DNA of 45,310 bases from Phycisphaeraceae bacterium (GTDB taxonomy: Bacteria > Planctomycetota > Phycisphaerae > Phycisphaerales > Phycisphaeraceae). Numbering within the stretch: the first letter of the stretch is position 1; every line of letters begins with the position of its first letter. The stretch spans positions 1 through 45,310 of the forward strand of contig NYZC01000152.1 of assembly GCA_002686995.1 (NCBI GenBank), given 5' to 3'. A program made the position numbers and the translations under genes. Shown piece by piece: positions 1 through 8,100 of the stretch. The notes beneath the pieces are model-generated. The model worked only from the letters and a program-made list of their open reading frames with translations. It did not search any database and was not told the origin of the DNA.

Positions 1-296
1 ACATAGTCCTCTCCGTACAGGACTCCATCGTTGTACCACTGCTTGTGCTGGAGGTGATAGAGGATGTAAGGCTCGTACGAATGGCTGACCAGGTTGACCG
101 GGGTGTAGCCATCGTGGTCGTTCGCGTATCCGTGATAGCCCAGACCCATCTGCTTCAGGTTCGTCGCGCACGTGATGCGACGGCTGTACTCCTTCGCCCT
201 CTTCAGCGCCGGCAGCAGCAATGCAATGAGCAGCGCGATGATGGAGATCACCACGAGCAGCTCGATCAGCGTGAAACCTTGGCGTTGTCGCGTCAC
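1..296 (-). CDS. Prepilin-like protein, N-terminal part (cut by window start)
   Basis: Type IV pilin/pseudopilin-like secreted protein of the kind planctomycetes encode in many copies; it is expected to be processed by a prepilin peptidase and to sit in the envelope. The visible start is a short basic leader followed by [20 protein letters not shown], giving the G|F cleavage site, the +5 Glu and the hydrophobic helix. A loop with [19 protein letters not shown] follows, typical of planctomycete prepilin-like proteins. The start is taken as GTG at 296: an in-frame TAG lies upstream and GGAGA precedes the GTG at normal distance. The C-terminal half, where an H-X9-DG motif would be expected, lies outside the window, so the exact subfamily is open. 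Confidence 0.85.
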   Translation of the reverse strand, partial: MTRQRQGFTLIELLVVISIIALLIALLLPALKRAKEYSRRITCATNLKQMGLGYHGYANDHDGYTPVNLVSHSYEPYILYHLQHKQWYNDGVLYGEDY

Positions 297-320
297 CGCT
301 CGTCTCCAGGACTTTAGACA

Positions 321-349
321 ATTCTATTCTGCGCGCGTCGTGAAGGCAA
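321..349 (-). promoter_or_regulatory. Sigma70-like promoter of the left-edge prepilin gene
   Basis: On the minus strand TTGCCT (344-349) and TAGAAT (321-326) are separated by 17 bases. The predicted transcription start, near 314, leaves a short leader before the GTG at 296. This is a consensus match by eye, not a mapped start. Confidence 0.5.
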
Positions 350-362
350 TCACACGGGTCCG

Positions 363-394
363 GCGAACCGCGCGGCGTCAGCCCGCGGGTCGAA
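363..394 (+). repeat. Dispersed GC-rich palindromic repeat, copy A
   Basis: Starts GCGAACCGCGCGGCGTCAGC and ends GCGGGTCGAA. The same ~32 bp unit recurs in either orientation at 477, 7927, 8047, 13392, 17532 and, degenerate, 17484. All copies are intergenic. Copy A faces copy B (477-508) as an inverted pair. Confidence 0.8.
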
Positions 395-476
395 CGTGAG
401 CCCGCCTCAGCGATGAACGGGTCTCCGGACGCGGGCGGATACCACGATTCCGCCCGTCATGCAGCCTCCATGTCAT

Positions 477-508
477 CCGACCCGCGGGCTTACGCCGCGC
501 GGTTCGCC
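477..508 (-). repeat. Dispersed GC-rich palindromic repeat, copy B
   Basis: Reverse-oriented copy containing CCCGCGGGCTTACGCCGCGC. It lies just beyond the stop codon of the beta-helix/GH123-like gene (525) and about 80 bp from copy A. Together they can form a long hairpin between the two minus-strand genes, perhaps acting as a transcript end or stabiliser (inference). Confidence 0.8.
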
Positions 509-524
509 GCACTGGCCGGAGGTT

Positions 525-3500
525 TCACCCGCCGCCCTCCAGCCGCAATATCTCCGCGATCACCCGTTCGCGCGCGGCAATCGACGCGCGCGGATCATCA
601 GGCGCCGCGAACACCGAATCAATCGTCCCGTGAAACACGCGCATCGCCCGGGCGAACCCGCCGGGATCGGCCTCTCGCGCCTCGTGCGCCGACTTCTTCA
701 GCCGCGACAGCAGGTACCAGTCCTCCTGGCCGTCGCGCCACGCCTCCCAGCCGCGCGTCGGCACGATCGTCTCGTCCCCGGCGCCGGGGACCTTGTCCTT
801 TTTGGTGTACACGCGGTCGAGGCCGCTCGGGTATCGCGAGTAGACATAGATGAAGAACCCCATGCCGTCGAAGCCCTTCTGCATGCAGCGCCAGCCGGAC
901 AGCTTCGCCCCGTACCCGGCGCTCTTCCCCGCCGTGCTGTGCGACCAGACGAGGTTGCCGGAGCGGTGCAGGCTCTCGAGGATGCGATCTGGATAATCCC
1001 CCGCCAGGGGCGCGAGCAGCCCCAGCTTGTCGTACCGCTGCTCGAAGTGCTGCCAGGAGCTGCTCATGACCGTGCCCGTCATCGGGTTGACGAACAGCTT
1101 GACGTGGCGGGCGTGCGGATACTTCTCGGGGTCGGCCGCCTTCAGCGCGTCCGACATCGGCTCGTAGTACTTGACCACCTGCCTCGCCTCCAGCTCGTCC
1201 TTGAGATAGAGCGCAAACTGGTCGGTCGTCAGGCCGTGCCGTTCGTGCAGGTGGGCGGCAATGGCGTTGAGCCACTCGACGACGAGGGTGTTCCAGCGTG
1301 GGGATCCGACCGGGATGCCCATCTGCAGCTCACCGTAGCCTTCGTTGCCGAACGCGAGCCAGAAGACGTAGAACTTCACCCGGCTCGATGGATCGCGGAA
1401 GCTCTTGTTCCACTGGTCGATCTGCCAGTCGATGTGGTCGAAGTTCAGCGGCTTGAGCAGGTGCCCCTGCTCGTCGACGCCATCCTCGCCCAGGCTCACC
1501 GGGTGAGGGATGCCGTGGTCGAGGATCGTGTTGGCCTTGTGGCGGATCGCGTCGCGGAACGCCTCGGCGCGGAAATCGCGGATACGCCCGGCGCGCCAGT
1601 ACGACCACATGTAGGCGTGCAGGTCAAGCTGCTCCGGGATCCGGACCGGGTGGACCGTGATGACGAGCCGAAGCTGCACGGGATCGATCCCGTCGGCGGA
1701 CAGCGTCATGGCGCCGTGGTAGGTGCCCGACGCGACGTCCGTCGTGTCCGCGATGATCCAGACCAGGCGCGTTTCGAGACGCATCAGCGGAAGACGGTTA
1801 CCTTCGCCGTGATCGAGCCGCACCACGGCGTTGTTCTTGTCGTGGAAGAAATCGCCCTTGACCTTCCGGTCCGGATCGCCGATCACGAAATCGACAGGTG
1901 AACGCAGCACGATCTGTTCAAGCGGAAACGCATCACCCTGCTTCGTGCGCAGCGGCTCGACCTCGATCCGAAGCTCGAGATCCTCGTCCATGGGATTCGT
2001 GACGAAGAACGCGCCGGGCTCCCGCTCGTCCCCGCAGGTCATGATCGACACCTCTTCGATGCCCACGTCGCGACGATCAGGAATATGCGATCCCGAGAAC
2101 TCGTCGTACGGCGTGCCGGCGGAAAGGATGAGGTCGCTTTGTCCGTACGCTGCCGTCAGCACGGCCGTCGAAAGCCCGCGCAGCGCCCTGGCCACGTCGG
2201 GATTGATCCTTGAATCGGGTGACGATTCATATTCCACGGCCCGAGCGGCCCGGTTGACCAGTTCGTCGACCTGCGCCCTGACGCCCAGTTCCTGCGCCTT
2301 GCGCTCGACGGCCGCGAGTTCGGTCACGTTCTTCCGGTAGCGCCCCATGTACGCCGCGCCGACATCCGACAGGCGGAAGCGCGACTGATCCGGACCTTCT
2401 CCCAGGATCTCGTCGAGGGTCCGCGGCACGGGTCCCGACAATCGCGGCGGGCGGTCGTCGGTCGTGACCGTACCCAGGATCTCGAATTCACCGAGTCCGG
2501 AATACGACCAGTCGGTGTAGACCGTCAGCAGCACGTACCGGCCGCGCGCATCGAGGCCTTCGACCTCGTTCCAGTAGTTGCCCGGAGGCTGCGGCAGATC
2601 CGAAAGCACCGAGCCTGCATACCGGAAGCGCCGATCGTCATTGCTTACCGACACGTCGACCTGTAGCGGCATCCCCGCGCGCCAGACATGCTGGTGCGGC
2701 GCGTAGACGCGCACGGCGTCGATGTCGCACGGTCGCCCCAGGTCGAACCGCACGTAGAGCCGGTTGTCCATGCCGTTCATATGCCAGCCGGCGAAATCGG
2801 TGCCGTCCTGGTGACCCCACATCTTCTTCGGCGCGTAGCCGTCGGCCAGGCACGACGGGTGCAGATCCCGGTCACCGTGACTCGGGGGTCCGAAGTACAG
2901 GTAGTCGCGCCCGAGGGCGAGGTTGTGGCGAAGCTTCGCGCGGTCGCGCGACGCCAGTCCCGGCCAGGCCGGACGCGCGCCCGCGTACGGCTTCGGGGCA
3001 TCGGTCGGGTCGACCGGCGCCACGGCGGCGAGCCAAAGGAACGCCGGATCCTCGGGATCGACCGACGCGTAGCCGTCCGTCCTGCCGACCAGGTTCGACG
3101 ACACGCTGATGCCTTCGGCGCTGATTCGCACTGCCTCGGCGGCGCCGACGATCGTGTTGCGCGCGACGAGCGACCCGTCATGGCGTTCGCCCTCGACGTG
3201 AATGAAGGCCTCTCGCACACCGCTGTGCAGACGATTGCGCACGATCTGCTGGTTGATACATGAATCGAACTGGTGATCCTCCGGACCGCTCGCGGACACG
3301 ATCCCGTAGCGCAGCGCCGCGTCGCCGCTCGAAAACAGAATGTTGTTGCGCGCCACGCAGCCGCGTCCGCGCAGGGATATCGCCGCCGCATCGATAGCAG
3401 CGTTGTCGATGAAACGGTTGCCGCCGATATAGCTGCCGGGGCCCGCAATTTCGAACAGCGCCCCGTCGCCTTTGAAAGCGCTGTTTCGCACGGTGCAGAA

Positions 3501-4094
3501 AAGGACCGTATGAGCCCGACCTTCGGCCTTGATCGGCCGGGCACAGCGATCGAAGTTGCATCCCCGAAGATAGTTGGCCACACCCACCAGTTCGACGCCT
3601 GCCGATCCGGTGAACCGCAATCTCATGATCCGGCAGTCATTGGCCCGGACCGTGATCGCCGGGCCGTCGTTGCTGCGCAGTTCCGGCAGCGCCGCGCCCC
3701 ATGCGGCGAGCGTCACATCGTTGCGCTCGATCGTCACGCGCTCCGTATAGACGCCTTCGCGAATCAGGATCGTGTCGCCCTCGTCCACGACCTGCGCCGC
3801 AGCCGTGATCGTGCTGAACGGCTCGGGGATGTTGCCGGCACCGTATGGCTCGGCAGCGGCGTCGACGTACCAGGTGGCGGCGTGGGTGGGGGTGGGGGTG
3901 AGGGTGGTCAGGGTGAATGCGATGCAAATGGTGGCAAGGAGCACCCCCCCTAACCCCCCCTTACCAAGGGGGGGAACCGGAGGTGCGCTAGCCCCTCCCT
4001 TGCCAGGAACCGGAGGTGCGCTAGCCCCCCCTTGGCGAGGTCTCACCTGCAGAGCCCCCCCTTTCCAAGGGGGGGTTGGGGGGGTTCCGTTCAT
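525..4094 (-). CDS. Secreted three-domain protein: parallel beta-helix, discoidin-like domain, GH123/DUF4091-like domain
   Basis: Large exported protein (1189 aa from ATG 4094), probably acting on an extracellular glycan. A hydrophobic signal segment (ATICIAFTLTTL...THA, about residues 52-72) is followed by a DUF1565/right-handed beta-helix region opening WYVDAAA (about 75-370, with TILIREGVYTERVTI and VARNNILFSSGD). An F5/8-type C-like module follows (about 430-540, RFDLGRPCDIDAVRVYAP). The C-terminal ~430 residues resemble GH123/DUF4091, with LYLKDELE carrying D966-E967, aligning with the Asp-Glu pair GH123 enzymes use for substrate-assisted hydrolysis. ATG 4094 is chosen because GGAGG lies 11 bases upstream. 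GTG 3944, right at the signal core, is the alternative, because the first ~50 residues are encoded by a G-run repeat (3942-4087). Substrate unknown; GH123 members are N-acetylgalactosaminidases, but this similarity is remote. Confidence 0.75.
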   Translation of the reverse strand: MNGTPPTPPWKGGALQVRPRQGGASAPPVPGKGGASAPPVPPLGKGGLGGVLLATICIAFTLTTLTPTPTHAATWYVDAAAEPYGAGNIPEPFSTITAAAQVVDEGDTILIREGVYTERVTIERNDVTLAAWGAALPELRSNDGPAITVRANDCRIMRLRFTGSAGVELVGVANYLRGCNFDRCARPIKAEGRAHTVLFCTVRNSAFKGDGALFEIAGPGSYIGGNRFIDNAAIDAAAISLRGRGCVARNNILFSSGDAALRYGIVSASGPEDHQFDSCINQQIVRNRLHSGVREAFIHVEGERHDGSLVARNTIVGAAEAVRISAEGISVSSNLVGRTDGYASVDPEDPAFLWLAAVAPVDPTDAPKPYAGARPAWPGLASRDRAKLRHNLALGRDYLYFGPPSHGDRDLHPSCLADGYAPKKMWGHQDGTDFAGWHMNGMDNRLYVRFDLGRPCDIDAVRVYAPHQHVWRAGMPLQVDVSVSNDDRRFRYAGSVLSDLPQPPGNYWNEVEGLDARGRYVLLTVYTDWSYSGLGEFEILGTVTTDDRPPRLSGPVPRTLDEILGEGPDQSRFRLSDVGAAYMGRYRKNVTELAAVERKAQELGVRAQVDELVNRAARAVEYESSPDSRINPDVARALRGLSTAVLTAAYGQSDLILSAGTPYDEFSGSHIPDRRDVGIEEVSIMTCGDEREPGAFFVTNPMDEDLELRIEVEPLRTKQGDAFPLEQIVLRSPVDFVIGDPDRKVKGDFFHDKNNAVVRLDHGEGNRLPLMRLETRLVWIIADTTDVASGTYHGAMTLSADGIDPVQLRLVITVHPVRIPEQLDLHAYMWSYWRAGRIRDFRAEAFRDAIRHKANTILDHGIPHPVSLGEDGVDEQGHLLKPLNFDHIDWQIDQWNKSFRDPSSRVKFYVFWLAFGNEGYGELQMGIPVGSPRWNTLVVEWLNAIAAHLHERHGLTTDQFALYLKDELEARQVVKYYEPMSDALKAADPEKYPHARHVKLFVNPMTGTVMSSSWQHFEQRYDKLGLLAPLAGDYPDRILESLHRSGNLVWSHSTAGKSAGYGAKLSGWRCMQKGFDGMGFFIYVYSRYPSGLDRVYTKKDKVPGAGDETIVPTRGWEAWRDGQEDWYLLSRLKKSAHEAREADPGGFARAMRVFHGTIDSVFAAPDDPRASIAARERVIAEILRLEGGG
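3942..4087. repeat. G-run/C-run repeat array inside the signal-peptide region
   Basis: Runs of 6-8 C or G alternate with TTACCAAG, TTGCCAGG, TTGGCGAGG and TTTCCAAG cores. The segment GAACCGGAGGTGCGCTAGCC occurs twice in tandem. The right-hand 34 bp are identical to the element at 5934-5994. On the minus strand it reads in frame as PPTPPWKGG ... PPVPGKGG ... PPLGKGG. Such PPLGKGG-type elements are known as dispersed repeats in diverse bacteria and are usually mistaken for coding sequence. Confidence 0.85.
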
Positions 4095-4161
4095 CAAAAA
4101 AAAGACCTCCATACCTGTATCACTCGCTACCCGCTCCCTGCTCCTCGCTCCTCGCCCCCCG

Positions 4162-6039
4162 CTACCTCCCCCTCACCGCCGGCATCAGGTACGGCTCGAC
4201 CTGGATGAAGTTGAGCATGAGCTCCTGGCCCACGGGCGCGGTCGGCAGGCTCACCCACCTCCAATCCGTGATGCGCAGCTTCGCGGTCGTCGCGTTCGCC
4301 CTGAACACGATGCGGTGGTAGTTGGGAAACGTCTTCTTGTTGCCGAACGCGGCCGTGGGCGCGTGGATCCATGCATCATGAATCGTCTCGCTCGGCACCT
4401 CTCGAACGTCGCCCTGCAAGTACGCGTAGACGTGGTGGACCTGGTGCTCATGCATGTTCTTCAGGTCCGTCGTGTAGAAGCGCACCGAGTAGTGTCGCCC
4501 GGGCTCGAGGTCGCGGATTTCCTGGGTGATCACGTTTGGCTTCTCGGCGGATCGCTTCATCCAGAGATAATGGTCGCCCACCTCCTTCTTGTGCCGGCCC
4601 TGAACGTGTATGCCGTAGCCCTTGGCGTGCCGCACCTCGATGCTTTCCGGCTCCGCGGGCTCGATCGTCCATCCGTCCAGACCGGTCTCGAAGTCGGGGT
4701 TCGCGATATGCGGCAGCTCGTACGGATCATCCCCCGTCAGCCGCTCCGTGTTGCCCTCGATGCAGTAGTGACGCAGCAACCGGCCGTACCACCGCATGTA
4801 CTCTTCATCGATGTAGATCGAGTTGTAGTTGCCGACGCCGCCGAGGCCGCGCAGGGCGGGATCGGTTGCGATGCGCTGAAACTGCACGTCCTTGAGCACC
4901 TTGTAGCTCGCGCCGGGATAGATATCACCCGAGTCCTTACCGGATGCCGCCCCGGACATGAAGCCGATCGCGTGCACGCACCGTTCCGTAAAACCGGGGA
5001 AGTACTCCTCGAAACTCTTCGTCCAGTTCACGCCGAAACTGTCTTCAAGCATTTCCTTTTCGGTTCGTTTCTCGTCCGTGTAGACCTCGAGCACGAAGTA
5101 GGCGCCCGTGTCGGCAAGCGGCTCGACGAACGGGCGCAGGTCCTTCGCGCCGCCCGCGAGGTAGAGGTAGACCGGCTTGTCGGGCTGTTCGGCGGTCACG
5201 CGCTTCAGGGTCTTGACCCAATCGGGAAAGTGCTTGCTGAGCTTCGGATAGAACTCGTCGATGATGACGCCGTCGAGATCGTCCCGGGACAGCGCGGTGC
5301 TCCAGAAACGATACGCCGTCTCGCCGGTCTGCAGCCCGCTGCAGATTCCGATCCGGTGACGGCCGGTGACCAGCCAGGGCCTGGGAACGTCCGAGTTCTC
5401 CCCGTCGAAGTCGAACTTGCCATCCACCCAGTGCGCCCACGACGAGACCGTGTTCATGCTGGCAAGCAGACCTTCGCGCTCCAGGAACTCCCAGCTGTAC
5501 TCGCCGTACGCCTCCAGCTTGTTGCTGGTGGGCCAGTGGTCATAAAGGATCGCGGGGATCAGCCGCACCTCGAAACGACGAACCTCCGCGTTCCGCACCT
5601 CGACCTCGACCGTCACCGGCCCCTTCTTCAGGCGCTGCATCGATTCGAGCGTGCGCAGCGCGTGCGGCCCCTGCTCGAGGATCACCTTCTCGCCGATGTC
5701 ATGCGCGGAGATCGACACCTCGACCGAACCGGACCGATCGGTCGCCGCCTCGCTGCGGAAGAACATCCACCCGGTCCGCGGGTTCTCGACGACGAACCGG
5801 TGCGTGCCGTCGCCCAGGCCTTCGGCGGCCGCCAGCTCGGTCACGAAGTTGTTCAACACGCGCGGCGCCTGGCGGTCGTGGGTAACCGCACCGCCCGTTG
5901 CGCACGCAGCCAGCAACGCCACCACGAAAAGAAGCCCCCCCTTGGCAAGCGACCAATGAAGCCCCCCCTTTCCAAGGGGGGGTTGGGGGGGTTCTCGTCT
6001 CGGTCCCGAAACACATTCATCGCAATCGACTTTGATCAT
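4162..6039 (-). CDS. Secreted lipoprotein of unrecognised family, paralogue of the next gene upstream
   Basis: Predicted envelope lipoprotein of 625 aa; function not recognised. The signal core LLFVVALLAAC ends in a lipobox cysteine. The mature part has an N-terminal beta domain (QAPRVLNNFVTEL, ENPRTGWMFFR, TDRSGSV), a central alpha/beta part with VIIDEFYP (D261-E262) that could be a TIM-barrel-like glycosidase core, and a C-terminal module opening NPDFETGLDGWTIE that looks like a carbohydrate-binding beta-sandwich and ends QVEPYLMP. The same blocks appear in order in the gene at 6052-7845. ATG 6039 is preceded by AGGGA at good spacing; TTG 6045 is possible. The start lies 12 bases from the previous gene's stop, so the two are probably co-transcribed. 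Residues ~16-35 are encoded by a dispersed G-run repeat, giving an unusually long N-region. No start codon lies between the repeat and the lipobox, so the repeat must be translated if export is lipobox-dependent. Confidence 0.75.
   Translation of the reverse strand: MIKVDCDECVSGPRREPPQPPLGKGGLHWSLAKGGLLFVVALLAACATGGAVTHDRQAPRVLNNFVTELAAAEGLGDGTHRFVVENPRTGWMFFRSEAATDRSGSVEVSISAHDIGEKVILEQGPHALRTLESMQRLKKGPVTVEVEVRNAEVRRFEVRLIPAILYDHWPTSNKLEAYGEYSWEFLEREGLLASMNTVSSWAHWVDGKFDFDGENSDVPRPWLVTGRHRIGICSGLQTGETAYRFWSTALSRDDLDGVIIDEFYPKLSKHFPDWVKTLKRVTAEQPDKPVYLYLAGGAKDLRPFVEPLADTGAYFVLEVYTDEKRTEKEMLEDSFGVNWTKSFEEYFPGFTERCVHAIGFMSGAASGKDSGDIYPGASYKVLKDVQFQRIATDPALRGLGGVGNYNSIYIDEEYMRWYGRLLRHYCIEGNTERLTGDDPYELPHIANPDFETGLDGWTIEPAEPESIEVRHAKGYGIHVQGRHKKEVGDHYLWMKRSAEKPNVITQEIRDLEPGRHYSVRFYTTDLKNMHEHQVHHVYAYLQGDVREVPSETIHDAWIHAPTAAFGNKKTFPNYHRIVFRANATTAKLRITDWRWVSLPTAPVGQELMLNFIQVEPYLMPAVRGR
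5934..5994. repeat. G-run/C-run repeat inside lipoprotein signal peptide
   Basis: Contains two C-run blocks joined by CTTGGCAAGCGACCAATGAA and ends in a 34 bp block identical to the right end of the array at 3942-4087. Translated on the minus strand it gives PPQPPLGKGGLHWSLAKGG, placed directly before the lipoprotein hydrophobic core. Confidence 0.85.
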
Positions 6040-6051
6040 CACCAATCCCTG

Positions 6052-7845
6052 TCAATCCCCCGCCGCGCCGTCTTCCGGCAACAGGTAAGGCTCCACCTGC
6101 ACGAAGTTCATGACCAGCTCCTGGCCGGCGGGTGAAGTCGGCACGCTCGCCCACTGCCAGTCGCTGATGACCAGCTCCGCGGTGGACTCCATCGCCAGGA
6201 AGACGAACCGGTGGTAGTTGGTGTAGGTGGGCTTGCCGCCGAAGTCCTTCTCGGCGTTGTGCTTCCAGACGCTGTGGATCGTCTCGTCAGGCTGCTCGCG
6301 CAGCCGGCCCCGTGTCAGGATCCCGACGGTGTGAAGCTGACGGTCGTGCATGTTCTGAAAATCGGTGGTGTAGAGGGTGACGGAGTAGTATCGCCCGGGC
6401 TCGAGATTCCTGATCTGCTGCTTGATCCTGTTCGGCTTGTCCGCGCTGCGCTGCATCCACACCAGGTGGTCACCGGTATGGCCGTGGCGTCCCTGCACCC
6501 TGAACCCGAACCCCTTCAGGTGCTTCACGCCGATGCTGCCCGATTCGGCCTCCTCGACCGTCCATCCTTCGAGCCCCTGCTCGAAATCAGGGTTGTCGAT
6601 GTGATCCAGCACGTACGGGTCGCTGGTCAGGCGTTCGGCGCTGCCCTCGATGAGGTAGTGGCGGCACAACTTCGCCATCCACCGCAGGTACTCCTCCTGG
6701 CACATCGTCGACTGGTACATGTCGATCCCGGCGCTGCCCTTGTGCATCGGATCCGTCGCAAGCTCGTGGAAGTGAAGCTCCCTGAGCACCTTCCAGTCTC
6801 GATCCGGAAAGACGTCGTCGTTGTACTTGCTCGGGCTGGGGCCGGAGAAGATGCCGATCGAGTGGATGGTCCTCGTGCTGACGTCAGGGTAGTAGCCTTC
6901 CTTCCTGAAGCCGTTGACCCAGCCGTGCGCGAACCCCTGCGCCACCCGCTCCTGCTCGGTCACGTGGGTTTCGTAGACCTGTTGCTGTGTGGTCCAGTAC
7001 ATATCCTGGTCCTTCAACGGCTCGATCAGCTGCCGAAGCGTGTCGGCGCCACCGGCGGTGTACAGCAGGCACATTCGCTCCGGGTACTTCTCCCGGATGC
7101 GCTTGAGCGCCTTCACGTAGTGAGGAAAGTTCCGGCCGATGCTGGGATAGAACTCGTCGACGATCATCCCGTTCACCCCGCTGGGATTCACCATGCTGCT
7201 ATCCCAGTGCCGGTACGCCTTGTCCTCCGTGTTCAGTTGCGGCACGCCGCCGGATATTCGAATCGCGGCGCGGCCGCTCTTCATCCACTCGTGCATCCAG
7301 GAGAACCCGTCGTACGTGCCGATCGTGTTGACGCTGTCGAGCATGCCGCAGCGCCGCAGGAACTTCCGGTCGTATTCCGGGAACCCTTCCATGGCGCGGA
7401 AACTTCCGACCATCCGTTCGTAGACGATGATCGGCACCAGCCGAACGTCGAGCACGGAGACGTCCGCATCGGTCACCTCGAGTCGAATGACGCACTCGCC
7501 CTTCGGCAGCCAGCGCATCGACTCCGCGGTTCGCTTTTCGCTCGGACCGTGCTCCAGCACGTCGGTCCGGGACTTGCCGGCCTGTACGCTCAGCCGGACG
7601 CTGCCGGATCGATCCGTCATGGCCGCGGTTCGAAAGAACAGCCAGCCGAGCCGGGGGTTTTCGACCCGGAACACGTGCGTGTCGCCGTCGTTCAGGTTCT
7701 CCGCGGTGATCAACTCCGTCACGAAGTTGTTCAGGACGCGCGGAGCCTGCGCGGGATGCTCAACGGTCTTCGCATGCGCCGTCGCGCCGACGAGGGCGAG
7801 CACTAGCGCGGCGGGCATGACTGCACCGAGTGACTTGAACGTCAT
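6052..7845 (-). CDS. Secreted protein of unrecognised family with carbohydrate-binding-like C-terminus
   Basis: 597 aa secreted protein, function not recognised. It starts with a clean Sec signal peptide (MTFKSLGAVMPAALVLALVG..AHA). It shares order and sequence with its downstream neighbour: QAPRVLNNFVTEL, ENPRLGWLFFR, TDRSGSVRLSV, MIVDEFYP (D230-E231), LTSDPYVLDHIDNPDFEQGL, ITDF/ISDWQWASVPTSP and QVEPYLLP. The central region, with its acidic DEFYP motif on a strand end, could be a glycoside-hydrolase-like barrel, but no family was identified. The C-terminal ~190 residues resemble CBM4/9-type sandwiches (NPDFE-GL-GWT, then RYYSVTLYTTD). AAAGGA precedes ATG 7845. It lacks the repeat that altered the N-terminus of its paralogue and so shows the ancestral arrangement. 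First gene of a likely three-gene minus-strand run down to 525. Confidence 0.75.
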   Translation of the reverse strand: MTFKSLGAVMPAALVLALVGATAHAKTVEHPAQAPRVLNNFVTELITAENLNDGDTHVFRVENPRLGWLFFRTAAMTDRSGSVRLSVQAGKSRTDVLEHGPSEKRTAESMRWLPKGECVIRLEVTDADVSVLDVRLVPIIVYERMVGSFRAMEGFPEYDRKFLRRCGMLDSVNTIGTYDGFSWMHEWMKSGRAAIRISGGVPQLNTEDKAYRHWDSSMVNPSGVNGMIVDEFYPSIGRNFPHYVKALKRIREKYPERMCLLYTAGGADTLRQLIEPLKDQDMYWTTQQQVYETHVTEQERVAQGFAHGWVNGFRKEGYYPDVSTRTIHSIGIFSGPSPSKYNDDVFPDRDWKVLRELHFHELATDPMHKGSAGIDMYQSTMCQEEYLRWMAKLCRHYLIEGSAERLTSDPYVLDHIDNPDFEQGLEGWTVEEAESGSIGVKHLKGFGFRVQGRHGHTGDHLVWMQRSADKPNRIKQQIRNLEPGRYYSVTLYTTDFQNMHDRQLHTVGILTRGRLREQPDETIHSVWKHNAEKDFGGKPTYTNYHRFVFLAMESTAELVISDWQWASVPTSPAGQELVMNFVQVEPYLLPEDGAAGD

Positions 7846-7926
7846 GGCTGGTCCTTTGAATTCGTCAGCAGAGATGAGACGGACGTCATCTTACTCGAAA
7901 CTCAGGTGTGCGGACGCCCTCACTCA

Positions 7927-7958
7927 GCGAACCGCGTGGCGTAGGCCCGCGGGTCGAA
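7927..7958 (+). repeat. Dispersed GC-rich palindromic repeat, copy C
   Basis: Contains CGTGGCGTAGGCCCGCGGGT and continues TGACATGACGGTCCGATGAC, an extension partly shared with copies B, E and F. Inverted pair with copy D, about 90 bp apart. Confidence 0.8.
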
Positions 7959-8046
7959 TGACATGACGGTCCGATGACTGCGTGCCCAGCCGATTCCAGC
8001 CAATGCAATCAGGACGACCCGGCAAGGCACGAAGCGGGGCGCACGT

Positions 8047-8078
8047 CCTACCCGCGGGCTTACGCCGCGCGGTTCGCC
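8047..8078 (-). repeat. Dispersed GC-rich palindromic repeat, copy D
   Basis: Reverse copy containing CCCGCGGGCTTACGCCGCGC, 23 bp beyond the stop codon of the PIG-L-type gene (8101). The C/D pair fills the gap between two minus-strand genes in the same arrangement as A/B. Confidence 0.8.
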
Positions 8079-8100
8079 GAGGTCATCGACCGCCCACTGC

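Noticed and set aside
363..508. Considered as a transposon end pair (MITE)
   Set aside because: The facing copies enclose unrelated sequence in each pair and no target duplication was seen; REP-like pairs fit better.
459..1901. 480-codon plus-strand frame over the GH123-like domain
   Set aside because: Antisense shadow; composition is low-information and the minus strand holds clear domain motifs.
3772..6135. 787-codon plus-strand frame
   Set aside because: Runs antisense across the GH123-like and lipoprotein genes. No signal peptide or domain, and its composition mirrors the real genes.
6211..7806. 531-codon plus-strand frame
   Set aside because: Antisense of the secreted paralogue, whose minus-strand reading has a signal peptide and conserved blocks.
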